A stretch of 64,000 nucleotides of DNA, taken from positions 1 through 64,000 of the forward strand of contig NZ_DATCTU010000106.1 of the NCBI RefSeq assembly GCF_036567765.1, in the 5' to 3' direction. Made by a program: the position numbers and the translations under genes. Shown here in pieces: positions 54,022 to 63,637 of this stretch. This stretch comes from Pseudobacteroides sp. Its GTDB lineage: Bacteria; Bacillota; Clostridia; Acetivibrionales; DSM-2933. The notes beneath the pieces are model-generated. The model saw nothing but the letters and a program-made list of their open reading frames with translations, was not told the origin of the DNA and searched no databases. Positions within the stretch are counted from its first letter, which is position 1, and each line of letters starts with the position of its first letter.

Positions 54022-55101
54022 ATGAATATTAATCAAAAAACAAGACTGTCATTCCTGGATAGATTTTTAACTCTATGGATTTTTCTTGCAATGGGATTAG
54101 GGGTAACAATCGGATTTCTGTTTCCAAGCCTTTCCAAAACTCTGGAAGGAATGAGTACAGGAACAACTTCCTGGCCAATTGCTGTAGGGCTAATAGTAAT
54201 GATGTACCCGCCCCTTGCCAAGGTTAAATATAATGAGATGGGGAAGGTATCAAAGGACAAAAAGGTTTTCAATTTTTCTTTGATTCAAAACTGGATAATT
54301 GGACCTATATTGATGTTTATACTTGCTGTAATATTTCTTCCCGATATGAAGGAATATGCTGTTGGCCTAATTATTATAGGTCTTGCACGCTGTATTGCTA
54401 TGGTAATTGTTTGGAATACCCTTGCAAAAGGCGATAATGAATACTGTGCTGCACTTGTAGCACTAAATTCCATATTCCAAATACTGCTTTACTCAGTATA
54501 TATATGGTTTTTCGTTACAGTAGTTCCTGATTTTTTGGGTTTATCCTTTGGAGGGATTGAAGTTAGTGTAGGAATTCTAAAAGTAGCACAAAGCGTTCTT
54601 ATATATCTGGGAATTCCTTTTGCAGCAGGCTTTATTACACACTTTTCACTGATTAGATTAAAAGGCAGGGAATGGTTTGAAAATGTATTTTTGCCCAAGG
54701 TATCTCCACTTGCTTTAATTGCTTTACTTTACACAATAGTTATTATGTTCATACTTAAGGGGCATAAAATTGTTGAGTTGCCTATGGATGTAATTAGAAT
54801 CGCAATTCCGCTATTGCTATATTTTGCCATTATGTTCTTTGTGAGCTTTTATATGTCGGTACGAAGCGGATTCTCATATGAAAAGACAGTAACACTTGCC
54901 TTTACTGCTGCAAGCAACAATTTTGAGCTTGCTATAGCAGTTGCAGTTGCAGTCTTTTCTATTGGAAGCGGTCAGGCATTTGCAGCTGTTATCGGACCAT
55001 TGGTTGAAGTTCCTGTTATGGTGGCTTTGGTTAATGCCGCACTTTTTATGAGAAGAAAATATTTTGACGAGAAAGGTTTACCAAAGATGAGATTAAAATA
55101 A
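54022..55101 (+). CDS. acr3: Arsenite efflux transporter, ACR3 family
   Basis: 359 residues, ten membrane segments. ACR3 signatures: PIAVGLIVMMYPPLAKVKY in TM2-3, GLARCIAMVIVWNTLAKGDNEYCAALVALNS with the essential Cys, and TLAFTAASNNFELAIAVAVAVF. It exports arsenite. It lies 32 bases after arsR with an AAGGAG site; cotranscribed. Confidence 0.94.
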   Translation: MNINQKTRLSFLDRFLTLWIFLAMGLGVTIGFLFPSLSKTLEGMSTGTTSWPIAVGLIVMMYPPLAKVKYNEMGKVSKDKKVFNFSLIQNWIIGPILMFILAVIFLPDMKEYAVGLIIIGLARCIAMVIVWNTLAKGDNEYCAALVALNSIFQILLYSVYIWFFVTVVPDFLGLSFGGIEVSVGILKVAQSVLIYLGIPFAAGFITHFSLIRLKGREWFENVFLPKVSPLALIALLYTIVIMFILKGHKIVELPMDVIRIAIPLLLYFAIMFFVSFYMSVRSGFSYEKTVTLAFTAASNNFELAIAVAVAVFSIGSGQAFAAVIGPLVEVPVMVALVNAALFMRRKYFDEKGLPKMRLK

Positions 55102-55130
55102 GAGGTACTATACATACTGGAGGGGCAAAT

Positions 55131-56783
55131 ATGAAAATAGTTATAATTGGTGCTGTTGCAGCAGGCACATCTGCAGCTGCTAAAGCAAGAAGAAACAATG
55201 AAGATGCACAAATAAAAATATATGAGATGGACAGTGATATATCTTATTCGGCCTGCGGACTTCCATATTTTGTCGGCGGGAAAATTGAAACTCTTGAGGA
55301 GCTGGTTCCACGGAACCCGGCGTTTTTTAAGAGTAAATACAATGTTGACATACTAACAAGCCACCAGGTTTTGAATATAAATTCTAATGACAAGAAAATT
55401 GAAGTAAAAAATTTATTAACTTCTGAAGTCTTTACCGATTCTTATGACAAATTAATAATTTCAACAGGTGCCAAGCCAATAACGCCACAAATACAAGGTA
55501 TAGACAAGAAGAATGTTTTTATGCTCAGAAATGTAAGAAGTGCAGATTTGATAAAAACTTATATAAATAAGCAAAATCCACAAAAAGCAATTGTAATTGG
55601 TTCCGGTTTTATCGGGCTTGAGTTGGTTGAAAATCTAAAAGCTCTTGGAATAGAGGTTGCTGTTGTTGAGATGGAAGATCATCTGATGAGGCCATTGGAT
55701 TGTGATGTATCAATGTATTTAAAAGATATCTTATTGAAAAATGGTGTGGAAGTGTACCTCAATGAAATGGTTACTGAATTAGCGGGAGACGAATATACCA
55801 ATAAAGCAGTTTTAAAAAGCGGAGCTGTATTGGATACCGATATGGTTGTTGTGGCTGCAGGGGTTGGTCCAAATGTTGAGCTTGCAAAAAAAGCGGGAAT
55901 TGAAATTGGAACAACAGGTGCAATTAAGGTTAACAACAGAATGGAGACAAACATTAAAGATATATATGCATGTGGGGATTGTGCTGAAAGCTTTTCAATA
56001 GTTACCGGAAAACCATGTTATAGACCATTAGGATCCACGGCCAATAAAACGGGACGGATTGCTGGAGACCAGGCAACAGGTGAAAACTTGGAATTTAGGG
56101 GAATTTTAGGTACCAGTATTTTTAAAATATTTGATTATACCGTCGCACAGGCCGGACTTTCAGAACGAGAGGCTGTAAACGAAGGCTATGGAATATCAGT
56201 TTGCCACAATATTAAGCCCGATAAACCTGAATACTTTCATGGTGAAGAGATGTTAATTAAGGCAGTTGCAGATAAAGATAGCGGAAAGCTTTTGGGTGTT
56301 CAAATTATCGGAAAATCCGGTGTGGATAAACGGGTTGATGTATTTGCCACTGCCATTACTTTTGGTGCTAAAGTCCAGGATTTATTTCATTTGGATCTAG
56401 CTTATGCACCCCCCTTCTCAACTACCAAGGACCCTGTGATGTATACTGGAATGATTTTGACAAACGACCTGGAAAGAGGAAGAAAGCTTATTACATCAGA
56501 TGAGCTGGATTATAGAATTGAGAATAATGAGAGTATTACTATTATTGATGCCAGGGCAGCCAAGCAGTATGAGCAGTCTCATGTTGAAGGGGCTGTTAAT
56601 TTGCCCCATGAGATTTTAAGAGAAAACACAGATTCCATAGATAAGGATAATATGATTGTAACCTACTGTAATAAAGGTGTTACAGGAAATGCAGCACAAA
56701 ATATACTAATTAACAAGGGATTTAATAAGGTTTACAACCTTTCCGGAGGACATAAAAACTATTTCAAAACAAAGGATATATAA
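55131..56783 (+). CDS. CoA-disulfide reductase-like flavoprotein with rhodanese domain
   Basis: 550 residues. FAD-binding GAVAAGTSAAAKARR, the active-site Cys in YSACGLPYFVGG (as in CoA-disulfide reductase and NADH oxidase family), NADH-binding VIGSGFIGLELVENL, ACGDCAE and a C-terminal dimer domain to about 445. The last 90 residues are a rhodanese domain with catalytic Cys in VTYCNKGVTGN. Such fusions reduce CoA disulfide, polysulfide or persulfides. Here the gene closes an ars operon, 29 bases after acr3, which suggests thiol redox balance under arsenite stress. Substrate is not determined. Confidence 0.9.
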   Translation: MKIVIIGAVAAGTSAAAKARRNNEDAQIKIYEMDSDISYSACGLPYFVGGKIETLEELVPRNPAFFKSKYNVDILTSHQVLNINSNDKKIEVKNLLTSEVFTDSYDKLIISTGAKPITPQIQGIDKKNVFMLRNVRSADLIKTYINKQNPQKAIVIGSGFIGLELVENLKALGIEVAVVEMEDHLMRPLDCDVSMYLKDILLKNGVEVYLNEMVTELAGDEYTNKAVLKSGAVLDTDMVVVAAGVGPNVELAKKAGIEIGTTGAIKVNNRMETNIKDIYACGDCAESFSIVTGKPCYRPLGSTANKTGRIAGDQATGENLEFRGILGTSIFKIFDYTVAQAGLSEREAVNEGYGISVCHNIKPDKPEYFHGEEMLIKAVADKDSGKLLGVQIIGKSGVDKRVDVFATAITFGAKVQDLFHLDLAYAPPFSTTKDPVMYTGMILTNDLERGRKLITSDELDYRIENNESITIIDARAAKQYEQSHVEGAVNLPHEILRENTDSIDKDNMIVTYCNKGVTGNAAQNILINKGFNKVYNLSGGHKNYFKTKDI

Positions 56784-56812
56784 GAACATCTAAAATAAAG
56801 TCAGGCAATCTA

Positions 56813-56856
56813 TATGAAGAAAGGACACAGCAGCATCCCTTCTTCGTATGGCTTTT
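56813..56856 (+). terminator. Intrinsic terminator of the ars operon
   Basis: TATGAAGAAAGG (56813-56824) pairs with CCCTTCTTCGTA (56837-56848) with one mismatch and one G-U pair; GGCTTTTTC follows. About 30 bases after the flavoprotein gene. Confidence 0.75.
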
Positions 56857-56938
56857 TCATTTAATAATTTTCTATATTATGGCAAAAATATTTTGCAATT
56901 ATTATGATATCCGTACTCACGTATTGCTGTTGTTGCTT

Positions 56939-57109
56939 TCAGGCCGTTAAGTATTTGTTAGTAAATGGGGTGACACTGCGGCCGGTCAGCGAATAAACGA
57001 ACTTTTTAACAGCATAGAAACCTTTTGCTAACTCTTGTGCTTTTGCAATTGTGTTACCAACAATAGCTTCTACATCCTGTCCGACACACTTATAGCCGTT
57101 TTCTGTTCC
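56939..57109 (-). pseudogene. Unidentified gene fragment
   Basis: A minus-strand frame of 56 codons without a start codon, bounded by stops: it contains YKCVGQDVEAIVGNTIAKAQELAKGFYAVKKF and ends TPFTNKYLTA. It looks protein-coding in composition, and GC content is higher than in the flanks around 56940-57000. No family was recognised. Probably a remnant. Confidence 0.3.
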
Positions 57110-57139
57110 TTAACTACAAACACCACTAATTTCCGTGCT

Positions 57140-57475
57140 CTATTTTTTGAGTTCTTTTTCCAAATATCCACTAATTTCTTTATAGATATTATACATCATA
57201 CGCTCAAATGCGTGTGCTGCCTTAAAATAACTGTCTACTTCAGGCAGATTTGATAAACTTTCAATTTTAGAGTTTAACTGCTTTAAATTAGACTCTGCTT
57301 CCTTTGCAGAGAGCCTCGAGGTTAATAGTTGTTCCTGCCTAGCATTTAGGTCCTCCAATTCTTTCTTTAAAACAGGATTTTTTGAAATGATGTCATTTGC
57401 CTGCTTAAGTTTAGAGAACTCAGAACTTGCTTTTATTGCTTCAACCAATCCCCATATATGATTATTTAATCCCAT
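57140..57475 (-). CDS. YlbF/YmcA family protein
   Basis: About 111 residues, almost all alpha-helical: LVEAIKASSEFSKLKQANDIISKNPVLKKELEDLNARQEQL, then a helix-rich C-terminus ending GYLEKELKK. Matches the Com_YlbF family; in Bacillus, YlbF/YmcA/YaaT control RNase Y and development. Start at 57475 (MGLNNHIWG), preceded by GGTGG; an ATG five codons upstream lacks a site. Stands alone; function in this organism is unknown. Confidence 0.75.
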   Translation of the reverse strand: MGLNNHIWGLVEAIKASSEFSKLKQANDIISKNPVLKKELEDLNARQEQLLTSRLSAKEAESNLKQLNSKIESLSNLPEVDSYFKAAHAFERMMYNIYKEISGYLEKELKK

Positions 57476-57727
57476 CGAATATACCACCATTTAGAATCAT
57501 ATTCTTCATCTTTTATAATATGTACTCGTAGATTCAGAAGTGTATATAAAGTCATCTTTTTCGTTAACATGAAACAATACTTCAATATATAGAGGAGGAT
57601 AAGATTTCCTATAATAGTTTGGAGTAATCAGGTATTAAATGGATTTAGACTACTGGTGAGACCAACAGTAGCCTAAAGATTTTTGGTGCCTATTTTATAA
57701 ATTGTAATACGCCAAAATGGACTAATA

Positions 57728-57982
57728 CTAAAAACCAAATGGAAATTGGCCAAACTCTCCAAAGCCAAATGGTGAGAACCCAAATCTAAACGGGAAAGGA
57801 CGAGGGAAAAAATGGTGATGGAAATGATGATGGAAGAAGTGTTGACCACCAAATCCAAAAGGCATCATTCCAAATTGACCAAAAGGCATCATCCCAAATT
57901 GCCTATAAGGCGTTACCTGGGGATCATCCATTTTTGTATAGGGATTATAGCTAGCGTTGGCCTGAATATAATTGTTTTCCAT
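57728..57982 (-). CDS. His/Phe/Gly/Pro-rich small protein, spore-coat-like
   Basis: 84 residues with extreme composition. A polar start (MENNYIQANASYNPYTKMDD) is followed by a tandem repeat (QFGMMPFG twice), a His cluster (FFHHHFHHHFF) and a C-terminus of PFxFGF units. No hydrophobic signal. Proteins of this kind occur in spore coats and as metal-binding low-complexity proteins; which applies is not known. AAGGAG lies 8 bases before the ATG. No family was recognised. Confidence 0.65.
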   Translation of the reverse strand: MENNYIQANASYNPYTKMDDPQVTPYRQFGMMPFGQFGMMPFGFGGQHFFHHHFHHHFFPRPFPFRFGFSPFGFGEFGQFPFGF

Positions 57983-58371
57983 GAAAAAAACTCCTTAATT
58001 GTATACTGATACTGTATTATATGCTTGAACTAATAATACGGTTACACATAATAGTTATTATGTAAATTAATTAAAATCATCTTTTTACTATGGTTTTTAT
58101 CTAGTGAGACTAGCTTTTACATTTTTCACCAAATGTTAATCTGATGCTTCAAGTGCTGGTGATAACTATATTTGTTAACTAAATACAAATCTCATTCACA
58201 ATTTTCAAATCTTGGTATTGTGATATTTAGGTTTTTATCCGATAAATATTATTGTGAGGTAAAGCTATAAAGCCACATAAATGATATAAAATTACATTTA
58301 AATCAAACAACCTATTACTTAATTTAACAGTTAAAGAAGTAAAAATAAGATACTATTGAGGAGGATGCTCG
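57983..58371. other. Intergenic region upstream of the chemoreceptor gene
   Basis: About 390 AT-rich bases with promoters for the flanking divergent genes. No gene, repeat or RNA structure could be supported. Confidence 0.35.
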
Positions 58372-60054
58372 ATGAAATGGTTCCATGATTTAAAAATAAA
58401 GGTAAAATTAATTCTGTGTTTCATAGTTCTTGCAGTCTTTACGGGTATAGTAGGCTTTATTGGAATTACTAATATGGGTGCAATAAATAAGAGAGGAGAT
58501 GAAATTTATACAAATAATTTTATCTCGGCTCAAAATCTCTCCAATATTCATAAATCGCTTCTTAATATCCGTTCAAACTATTTCCTAATGATATATGAAA
58601 GAGATGTATCAAAATTGCAAAGCAGGCTGGATGAAATGAATAAATTAACTGAGCAAAACAATAAATATATCTCTGATTATGAGAATTCAATGGCAGAGGA
58701 AGAAAAGGATTTATTTAATAAATTTAAATTAAGTCTTGATGAATATAGAAAAATTCGTGGAGAGCATATTACATATATACAGGCAGGTAAATATGATGAA
58801 GCAATTTCAAGAATCCAGGAGTTTGCCAAGGCGCGGGAAGATGTAGAAAGTAATATTCAGTCACTTGTTGATTACAATATAAAATCAGCAGAAGAAAAAT
58901 CCATTCAAAATACTGAAAGCTATCAGCAGCAATCGGTAATAATGATTATAATAATTATAATAGGCATTCTTCTGGCAATTGGTATTGGATTTTATATAGC
59001 CAACCTCATAAGTAAGCCCGTTAATCAAATCGTATCTGGAGCTAGCAAGATCGCTGATGGAAATCTTAATGTAACAATTGATATAGATACAAAGGATGAA
59101 ATCGGTGTGCTGGCAAATGTTTTTAGCAAAATGGTTGAAAACCTCAATGAAGTAATGGTTAATATCAATTCTGCAGCAGAGCAGGTTGCATCAGGATCAA
59201 AACAGATATCAGACTCCAGTACAGCCTTATCTCAAGGTGCTACAGAACAGGCTAGCTCTATAGAGGAACTTACAGCCTCAATTGAAGAAATTTCCTCACA
59301 GACAAGGCAGAATGCAGATTATGCAAGTCAGGCAAATACTATCGCCGAGACAGCAAAATTAACTGCTGTTAAGGGGAATGAACAAATGAGTATGATGTTA
59401 AGGGCAATGGATGATATTAATGAGTCCTCAAGTAAAATTTCTAGAATCATTAAGGTTATTGATGAGATAGCTTTCCAAACCAATATACTTGCCTTAAATG
59501 CAGCTGTTGAAGCAGCAAGGGCAGGTCAGCACGGAAAAGGATTTGCTGTTGTTGCAGAAGAAGTAAGAAATCTTGCTGCAAGATCGGCTAATGCTGCAAA
59601 GGAAACTACAGATATGATAGAAGGCTCAATTAAAAAGGTAGAGGATGGTACTAATATTGCCAGCGAAACTGCGAACGCCCTAAACAGCATGATTGATAGT
59701 GTTACAAAGGTTGCAAATCTGGTAAATGATATTGCCATCGCCTCCAATGAACAGGCCACAGGTATTGCACAAGTTAATCAGGGAATTATGCAGGTATCTC
59801 AGGTTGTACAAACCAATTCCGCTACATCTGAGGAGTGTGCTGCTTCCAGTGAAGAGCTTGCAAGCCAGGCAGAACTTCTTAAAGAGCAAGTGGGCAGATT
59901 TAAGTTAAAAAAGAATTCGGTACTTTATAAAGATATGAATGATTTGAATCCCAACGTTTTAAGAATGCTTGAGGGTGTAGCCAAAAAGAAAAGCATCAAT
60001 CGAATAAAGCTGAATGAAATTGATACAAACGATAAAGAATTCGGCAAATATTAA
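58372..60054 (+). CDS. Methyl-accepting chemotaxis protein with four-helix-bundle sensor
   Basis: 560 residues. Membrane segments at about 11-32 and 188-212, with a 4HB_MCP-type periplasmic-side sensor between (LSNIHKSLLNIRSNYFLMIYERD). HAMP at about 212-265, then the signalling domain with EIAFQTNILALNAAVEAARAGQ at the tip. The C-terminus ends NDKEFGKY. GAGGAGG lies before the ATG. Ligand unknown. Confidence 0.94.
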   Translation: MKWFHDLKIKVKLILCFIVLAVFTGIVGFIGITNMGAINKRGDEIYTNNFISAQNLSNIHKSLLNIRSNYFLMIYERDVSKLQSRLDEMNKLTEQNNKYISDYENSMAEEEKDLFNKFKLSLDEYRKIRGEHITYIQAGKYDEAISRIQEFAKAREDVESNIQSLVDYNIKSAEEKSIQNTESYQQQSVIMIIIIIIGILLAIGIGFYIANLISKPVNQIVSGASKIADGNLNVTIDIDTKDEIGVLANVFSKMVENLNEVMVNINSAAEQVASGSKQISDSSTALSQGATEQASSIEELTASIEEISSQTRQNADYASQANTIAETAKLTAVKGNEQMSMMLRAMDDINESSSKISRIIKVIDEIAFQTNILALNAAVEAARAGQHGKGFAVVAEEVRNLAARSANAAKETTDMIEGSIKKVEDGTNIASETANALNSMIDSVTKVANLVNDIAIASNEQATGIAQVNQGIMQVSQVVQTNSATSEECAASSEELASQAELLKEQVGRFKLKKNSVLYKDMNDLNPNVLRMLEGVAKKKSINRIKLNEIDTNDKEFGKY

Positions 60055-60163
60055 TATACCATTATTTCACATATTTTGTTATACATTAAATATATAAGGC
60101 TTCTTTCATACTCCATTTATTTTGGTTTATGCAAGGAGTCTTTTTTGAATCTCTAGGTCTATC

Positions 60164-60490
60164 ATGACAATATGGATGTTAATATGCCTTTATTTTCATA
60201 AACATGATAAAACAGAAAAAAATTATGGAACTCAGGATAGCTATAAAGGGTTTAATTCATTAAAAAGAAACCAATACACCTTCTACATATATTCACCTTT
60301 CCCACATTACAGCATTGGCTTAAATCCGGGTTTTAGCCTGGTTGATGCAAGTGAGGATTCCTTTGATGTAGTATGCGACATACCATTTAGCGAAATACAT
60401 ATCAATAGCTGCAGCAGTACATTTACTGTTGCCTTGAGGGAAGGCGGTAAAGTTCTTGTCCTAATGATCTTAAAACTTGTCGTTAACTAA
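60164..60490 (+). CDS. Uncertain open frame between chemoreceptor genes
   Basis: 108 codons from an ATG without a ribosome site. The middle (NPGFSLVDASEDSFDVVCDIPFSEIHI) reads like a folded protein, but no family was recognised and codon use is not decisive. It could be a remnant. The 620-base gap between the two chemoreceptor genes holds nothing else that could be supported. Confidence 0.25.
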   Translation: MTIWMLICLYFHKHDKTEKNYGTQDSYKGFNSLKRNQYTFYIYSPFPHYSIGLNPGFSLVDASEDSFDVVCDIPFSEIHINSCSSTFTVALREGGKVLVLMILKLVVN

Positions 60491-60681
60491 CTAAAATTAA
60501 TTGTCGATAATAAAAAAGACTATCAATTGTTTTGAACCTGAAGAAGCGTATGCTTACATTTTCCACCAACTAAACAATAAAAGGGAAAGGAGCAGAATAT
60601 GTGTTGATGGTTGTTTAAGTAGTGATTGAAAACACAGCATCCCGTATGTAAAATAATCTATTAGATAAGGGTGATATTTCT

Positions 60682-62667
60682 ATGCTGAAATGGTTTAACA
60701 ACTTAAAAATTGGAAGAAAATTGTATACCGGCTTTTCAGTGGTAGTAGCAATTCTCATAGTATTATCTGGTATAGTATTTTTAAACTTTTCAAATTATGT
60801 TCAAGCTAATCAATGGAATATCCACACATACGAAGTATTGTCAGATATAAAAAATATTGTTGCCAGTATGGTAAATATGGAAACAGGACAACGTGGTTTT
60901 TCCATTACAGGAGATGAAAAATTTCTTGAACCGTATAATAAAGGAAAGGCTGACTTTGAAAAGAGTTTCAGCGATGCTAAGGAAAAAACAAGTGATAATC
61001 CTAAGCAGCAGGCAAACCTTGACAAAATAAAGCAAATGAAGGAGCAATGGCAGCAAATAGCAGAAAACAGCATCAGCTTGAGGCGTGAGGTGACGAATAA
61101 GGGTAAAGTCATGGATGATGTTATAAGGGAAGAGGCAGCTGCCAAAGGCAAATCATATATGGACAGCCTTCGGAGTATAACCGCAGAAAGTATCAATATG
61201 GAAAATGCCCTTTTAAAAGAAAGAAGCACTTCACAGAATAGCTTGGAAAACTCCACGAAAATGATTCTGGTAATAGGAACGCTGATTGCAATATTATTTG
61301 CAATATTTATCGCTTATTATGTAAGCAAAATTATTTCCAATGGAATTCAAAAAGTATCAAATGCTGCAAACAAGCTTGCAAATGGAGACATGAATATAGC
61401 TATAGAAACAACAACAAATGATGAAATTGGTGAGCTATCCAATTCTTTTATAACAATGAGCCAAGCAATAAGAAATTTAATCAAAGAGATCATGATGCTT
61501 TCAGAAAATGCTATTGAAGGCCGATTAAGTGTCAGAGGTGATGTAAGTGCTTTTAAGGGTGATTATCGGAATATTGTTGATGGAGTTAACAAGACTTTAG
61601 ATGCTGTGGTGGAGCCAATAAAAGAATCAACAGCTGTTTTAAACGAGATTTCCAAAGCAAATCTCCAAGTCTCCGTAGAAGGGTCCTATAAGGGTGACCA
61701 TGCCATAATTAAAGACGCGATTAATAATACAATTAATGCATTTAATGAGGTACTGGGTAATATTAATACTGCAGCTGAACAGGTAGCAGCAAGTGCAAGG
61801 CAGGTATCGTCATCAAGCCAGGCCTTGTCGCAAGGCTCAACTGAGCAGGCAAGTTCCATCGAAGAGATTACGTCTTCTATTGAGGAAGTTGCTGCTCAAA
61901 CCAGGCAAAACGCTGTCAATGCAAATCAGGCCAGTGAATTTGGGTCTACAGCGAAGCAAAAAGCTATACATGGCAATGAGCAAATGGCAGAAATGCTTAA
62001 AGCGATGGCAGAAATCAATGATTCTTCAAACAGTATTTCTAGAATTATTAAAGTTATTGATGAAATTGCATTCCAGACCAATATTCTTGCCTTAAACGCC
62101 GCTGTTGAAGCAGCAAGAGCAGGTCAGCACGGTAAAGGCTTTGCAGTGGTGGCTGAGGAAGTAAGAAATCTGGCAGCACGCTCTGCTGATGCAGCAAAAG
62201 AAACTACTGCAATGATAGAAGGCTCCATTAAGAAAGTAGATGTAGGAACCAAAATTGCTAACGATACAGCCGCAGCACTAAATCAGATTGTGGAAGGCGT
62301 TGCAAAAGCTGCCGATCTGGTGGGAGAAATCGCTATAGCCTCCAATGAGCAGGCATCTGGAATAACTCAGATAAATCAGGGCATTATGCAGGTCTCCCAG
62401 GTAGTACAGACCAATTCTGCTACTTCTGAAGAAAGTGCGGCTGCCAGTGAGGAGCTCTCAAGCCAGGCACAGCTTCTTAAAGAGCAGGTATCCATGTTTA
62501 AGCTTAAAAAAAACAATCACTTCCACTATAAAGGAATTGACTCTATTAAGCCTGATGTTCTAAAAATGCTTGAGCAAATAAATTTGGATAAAGCCAATGA
62601 TCCTCAAAGCGAAATTAAGACATTAAGGAATATAATATTAAGTGATAAGGACTTTGGTAAGTATTAA
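60682..62667 (+). CDS. Methyl-accepting chemotaxis protein with CHASE3 sensor
   Basis: 661 residues. Membrane segments at about 12-32 and 192-215 enclose a CHASE3-type helical sensor (MVNMETGQRGFSITGDEKFLEPY). A HAMP (about 215-270) and a second HAMP-like module (to about 355) precede the signalling domain with EIAFQTNILALNAAVEAARAGQ. The C-terminus ends SDKDFGKY. The signalling half is very similar to the two other receptors here, so they are probably paralogues with different sensors. Ribosome site is weak (AAGGGTG). Confidence 0.94.
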   Translation: MLKWFNNLKIGRKLYTGFSVVVAILIVLSGIVFLNFSNYVQANQWNIHTYEVLSDIKNIVASMVNMETGQRGFSITGDEKFLEPYNKGKADFEKSFSDAKEKTSDNPKQQANLDKIKQMKEQWQQIAENSISLRREVTNKGKVMDDVIREEAAAKGKSYMDSLRSITAESINMENALLKERSTSQNSLENSTKMILVIGTLIAILFAIFIAYYVSKIISNGIQKVSNAANKLANGDMNIAIETTTNDEIGELSNSFITMSQAIRNLIKEIMMLSENAIEGRLSVRGDVSAFKGDYRNIVDGVNKTLDAVVEPIKESTAVLNEISKANLQVSVEGSYKGDHAIIKDAINNTINAFNEVLGNINTAAEQVAASARQVSSSSQALSQGSTEQASSIEEITSSIEEVAAQTRQNAVNANQASEFGSTAKQKAIHGNEQMAEMLKAMAEINDSSNSISRIIKVIDEIAFQTNILALNAAVEAARAGQHGKGFAVVAEEVRNLAARSADAAKETTAMIEGSIKKVDVGTKIANDTAAALNQIVEGVAKAADLVGEIAIASNEQASGITQINQGIMQVSQVVQTNSATSEESAAASEELSSQAQLLKEQVSMFKLKKNNHFHYKGIDSIKPDVLKMLEQINLDKANDPQSEIKTLRNIILSDKDFGKY

Positions 62668-62721
62668 ATTTTCCAATTGCAGTATCGATCACTCCATAAT
62701 TTTACATATATTAAAAGCATG

Positions 62722-62749
62722 GGGCAAACATAGAATTTTATGCTTGCCC
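62722..62749 (+). terminator. Terminator after the chemoreceptor gene
   Basis: GGGCAA-a-CATA pairs with TATG-c-TTGCCC around a small loop, followed by TTAAATTTTATT. About 55 bases after the stop. Confidence 0.7.
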
Positions 62750-62813
62750 TTAAATTTTATTGCAAATATACAAAAGAGTAGTTATCGTGTACTTCGAAAT
62801 AAATCCCATATAC

Positions 62814-62853
62814 AAAAAAGTAGGGTGTGATTAACCCGCAGCCTACCTTTTTT
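62814..62853. terminator. Terminator between convergent genes
   Basis: AAAAAAGTAGG pairs with CCTACcTTTTTT (one bulged C), with a 17-nt loop. It fits the minus-strand gene ending at 62859 and the plus-strand chemoreceptor transcript. Confidence 0.7.
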
Positions 62854-62858
62854 ACTGG

Positions 62859-63404
62859 CTATAGAGCAGTAAAACCACTAATATCTCCGATATAAGTATT
62901 ACTAATTTTAGTTTTTAAAACTGACCATGTACTTAGTGTAGTATCTAAATTCTTTTTAGCTGATTTCCATTCTGCTCTTTCTGCATTAAGCTCCATTTCG
63001 CGTCCTAAATATCCTAACTTTGTAATATTGCCGGCTAACGACGGCCTAAAAATATCGTAGGCATCGGGAATATATTTTGATAACTGGTTGGCACCAGACC
63101 TTGTCTCATATACTCTTTTTCCTTTTACTTGCCTATCCAAATCATCTATCGCAACTCCCATATCACTTGAAAGTTTTTTAGAATTTGCTGTCATTTGCAT
63201 AATAGGTTTTAATTCATTATAGTTTGTTTTTATTAAATTAATTCTGTCATTTACTTTTTTCCAGTCTTTTTTTGCAACATCAATAAATATACCATCAGCA
63301 TTGGATCCGATTGTTCCTTACTGCTTTGGAATAGGAATAGTCTTCTCAATATTTTTTACTGCATTTTGAGGCTTAATACTATTACTTCCCTTGGGTGATG
63401 ACAT
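62859..63404 (-). pseudogene. Helical protein gene of unknown function, interrupted by in-frame TAA
   Basis: From an ATG at 63404 (MSSPKGSNSIKPQNAVKN) the frame meets a TAA after 28 codons. It continues without a shift for about 150 codons to 62859, through ADGIFIDVAKKDWKKVNDRINLI, QMTANSKKLSSDMGVAIDDLD and ERAEWKSAKKNLDTTL. The sequence is amphipathic helix-rich. No signal peptide is seen at the start, so an N-terminal part may also be lost. It could be expressed from internal ATGs (63200) as a shorter protein. No family was recognised. Confidence 0.55.
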
Positions 63405-63637
63405 TATAACTCTGAGGTGATTGTGTAGGCCTTCCTTATTTTTATATTATCACTTCTATTTTTTCAAATTTAACATTAAAGTATGCTGCGATTTTATAGG
63501 GTCACCAGTAAAGAAGCGGTAAACATTTTAAATCTATACATACCGTGTTAAAATTTCTAGCATTATTTAATGAATCTCTCGCAAAAATATATAAATAGCT
63601 ATGAAAAGTCGAATGGATGAATATAGGAGATGCTATT

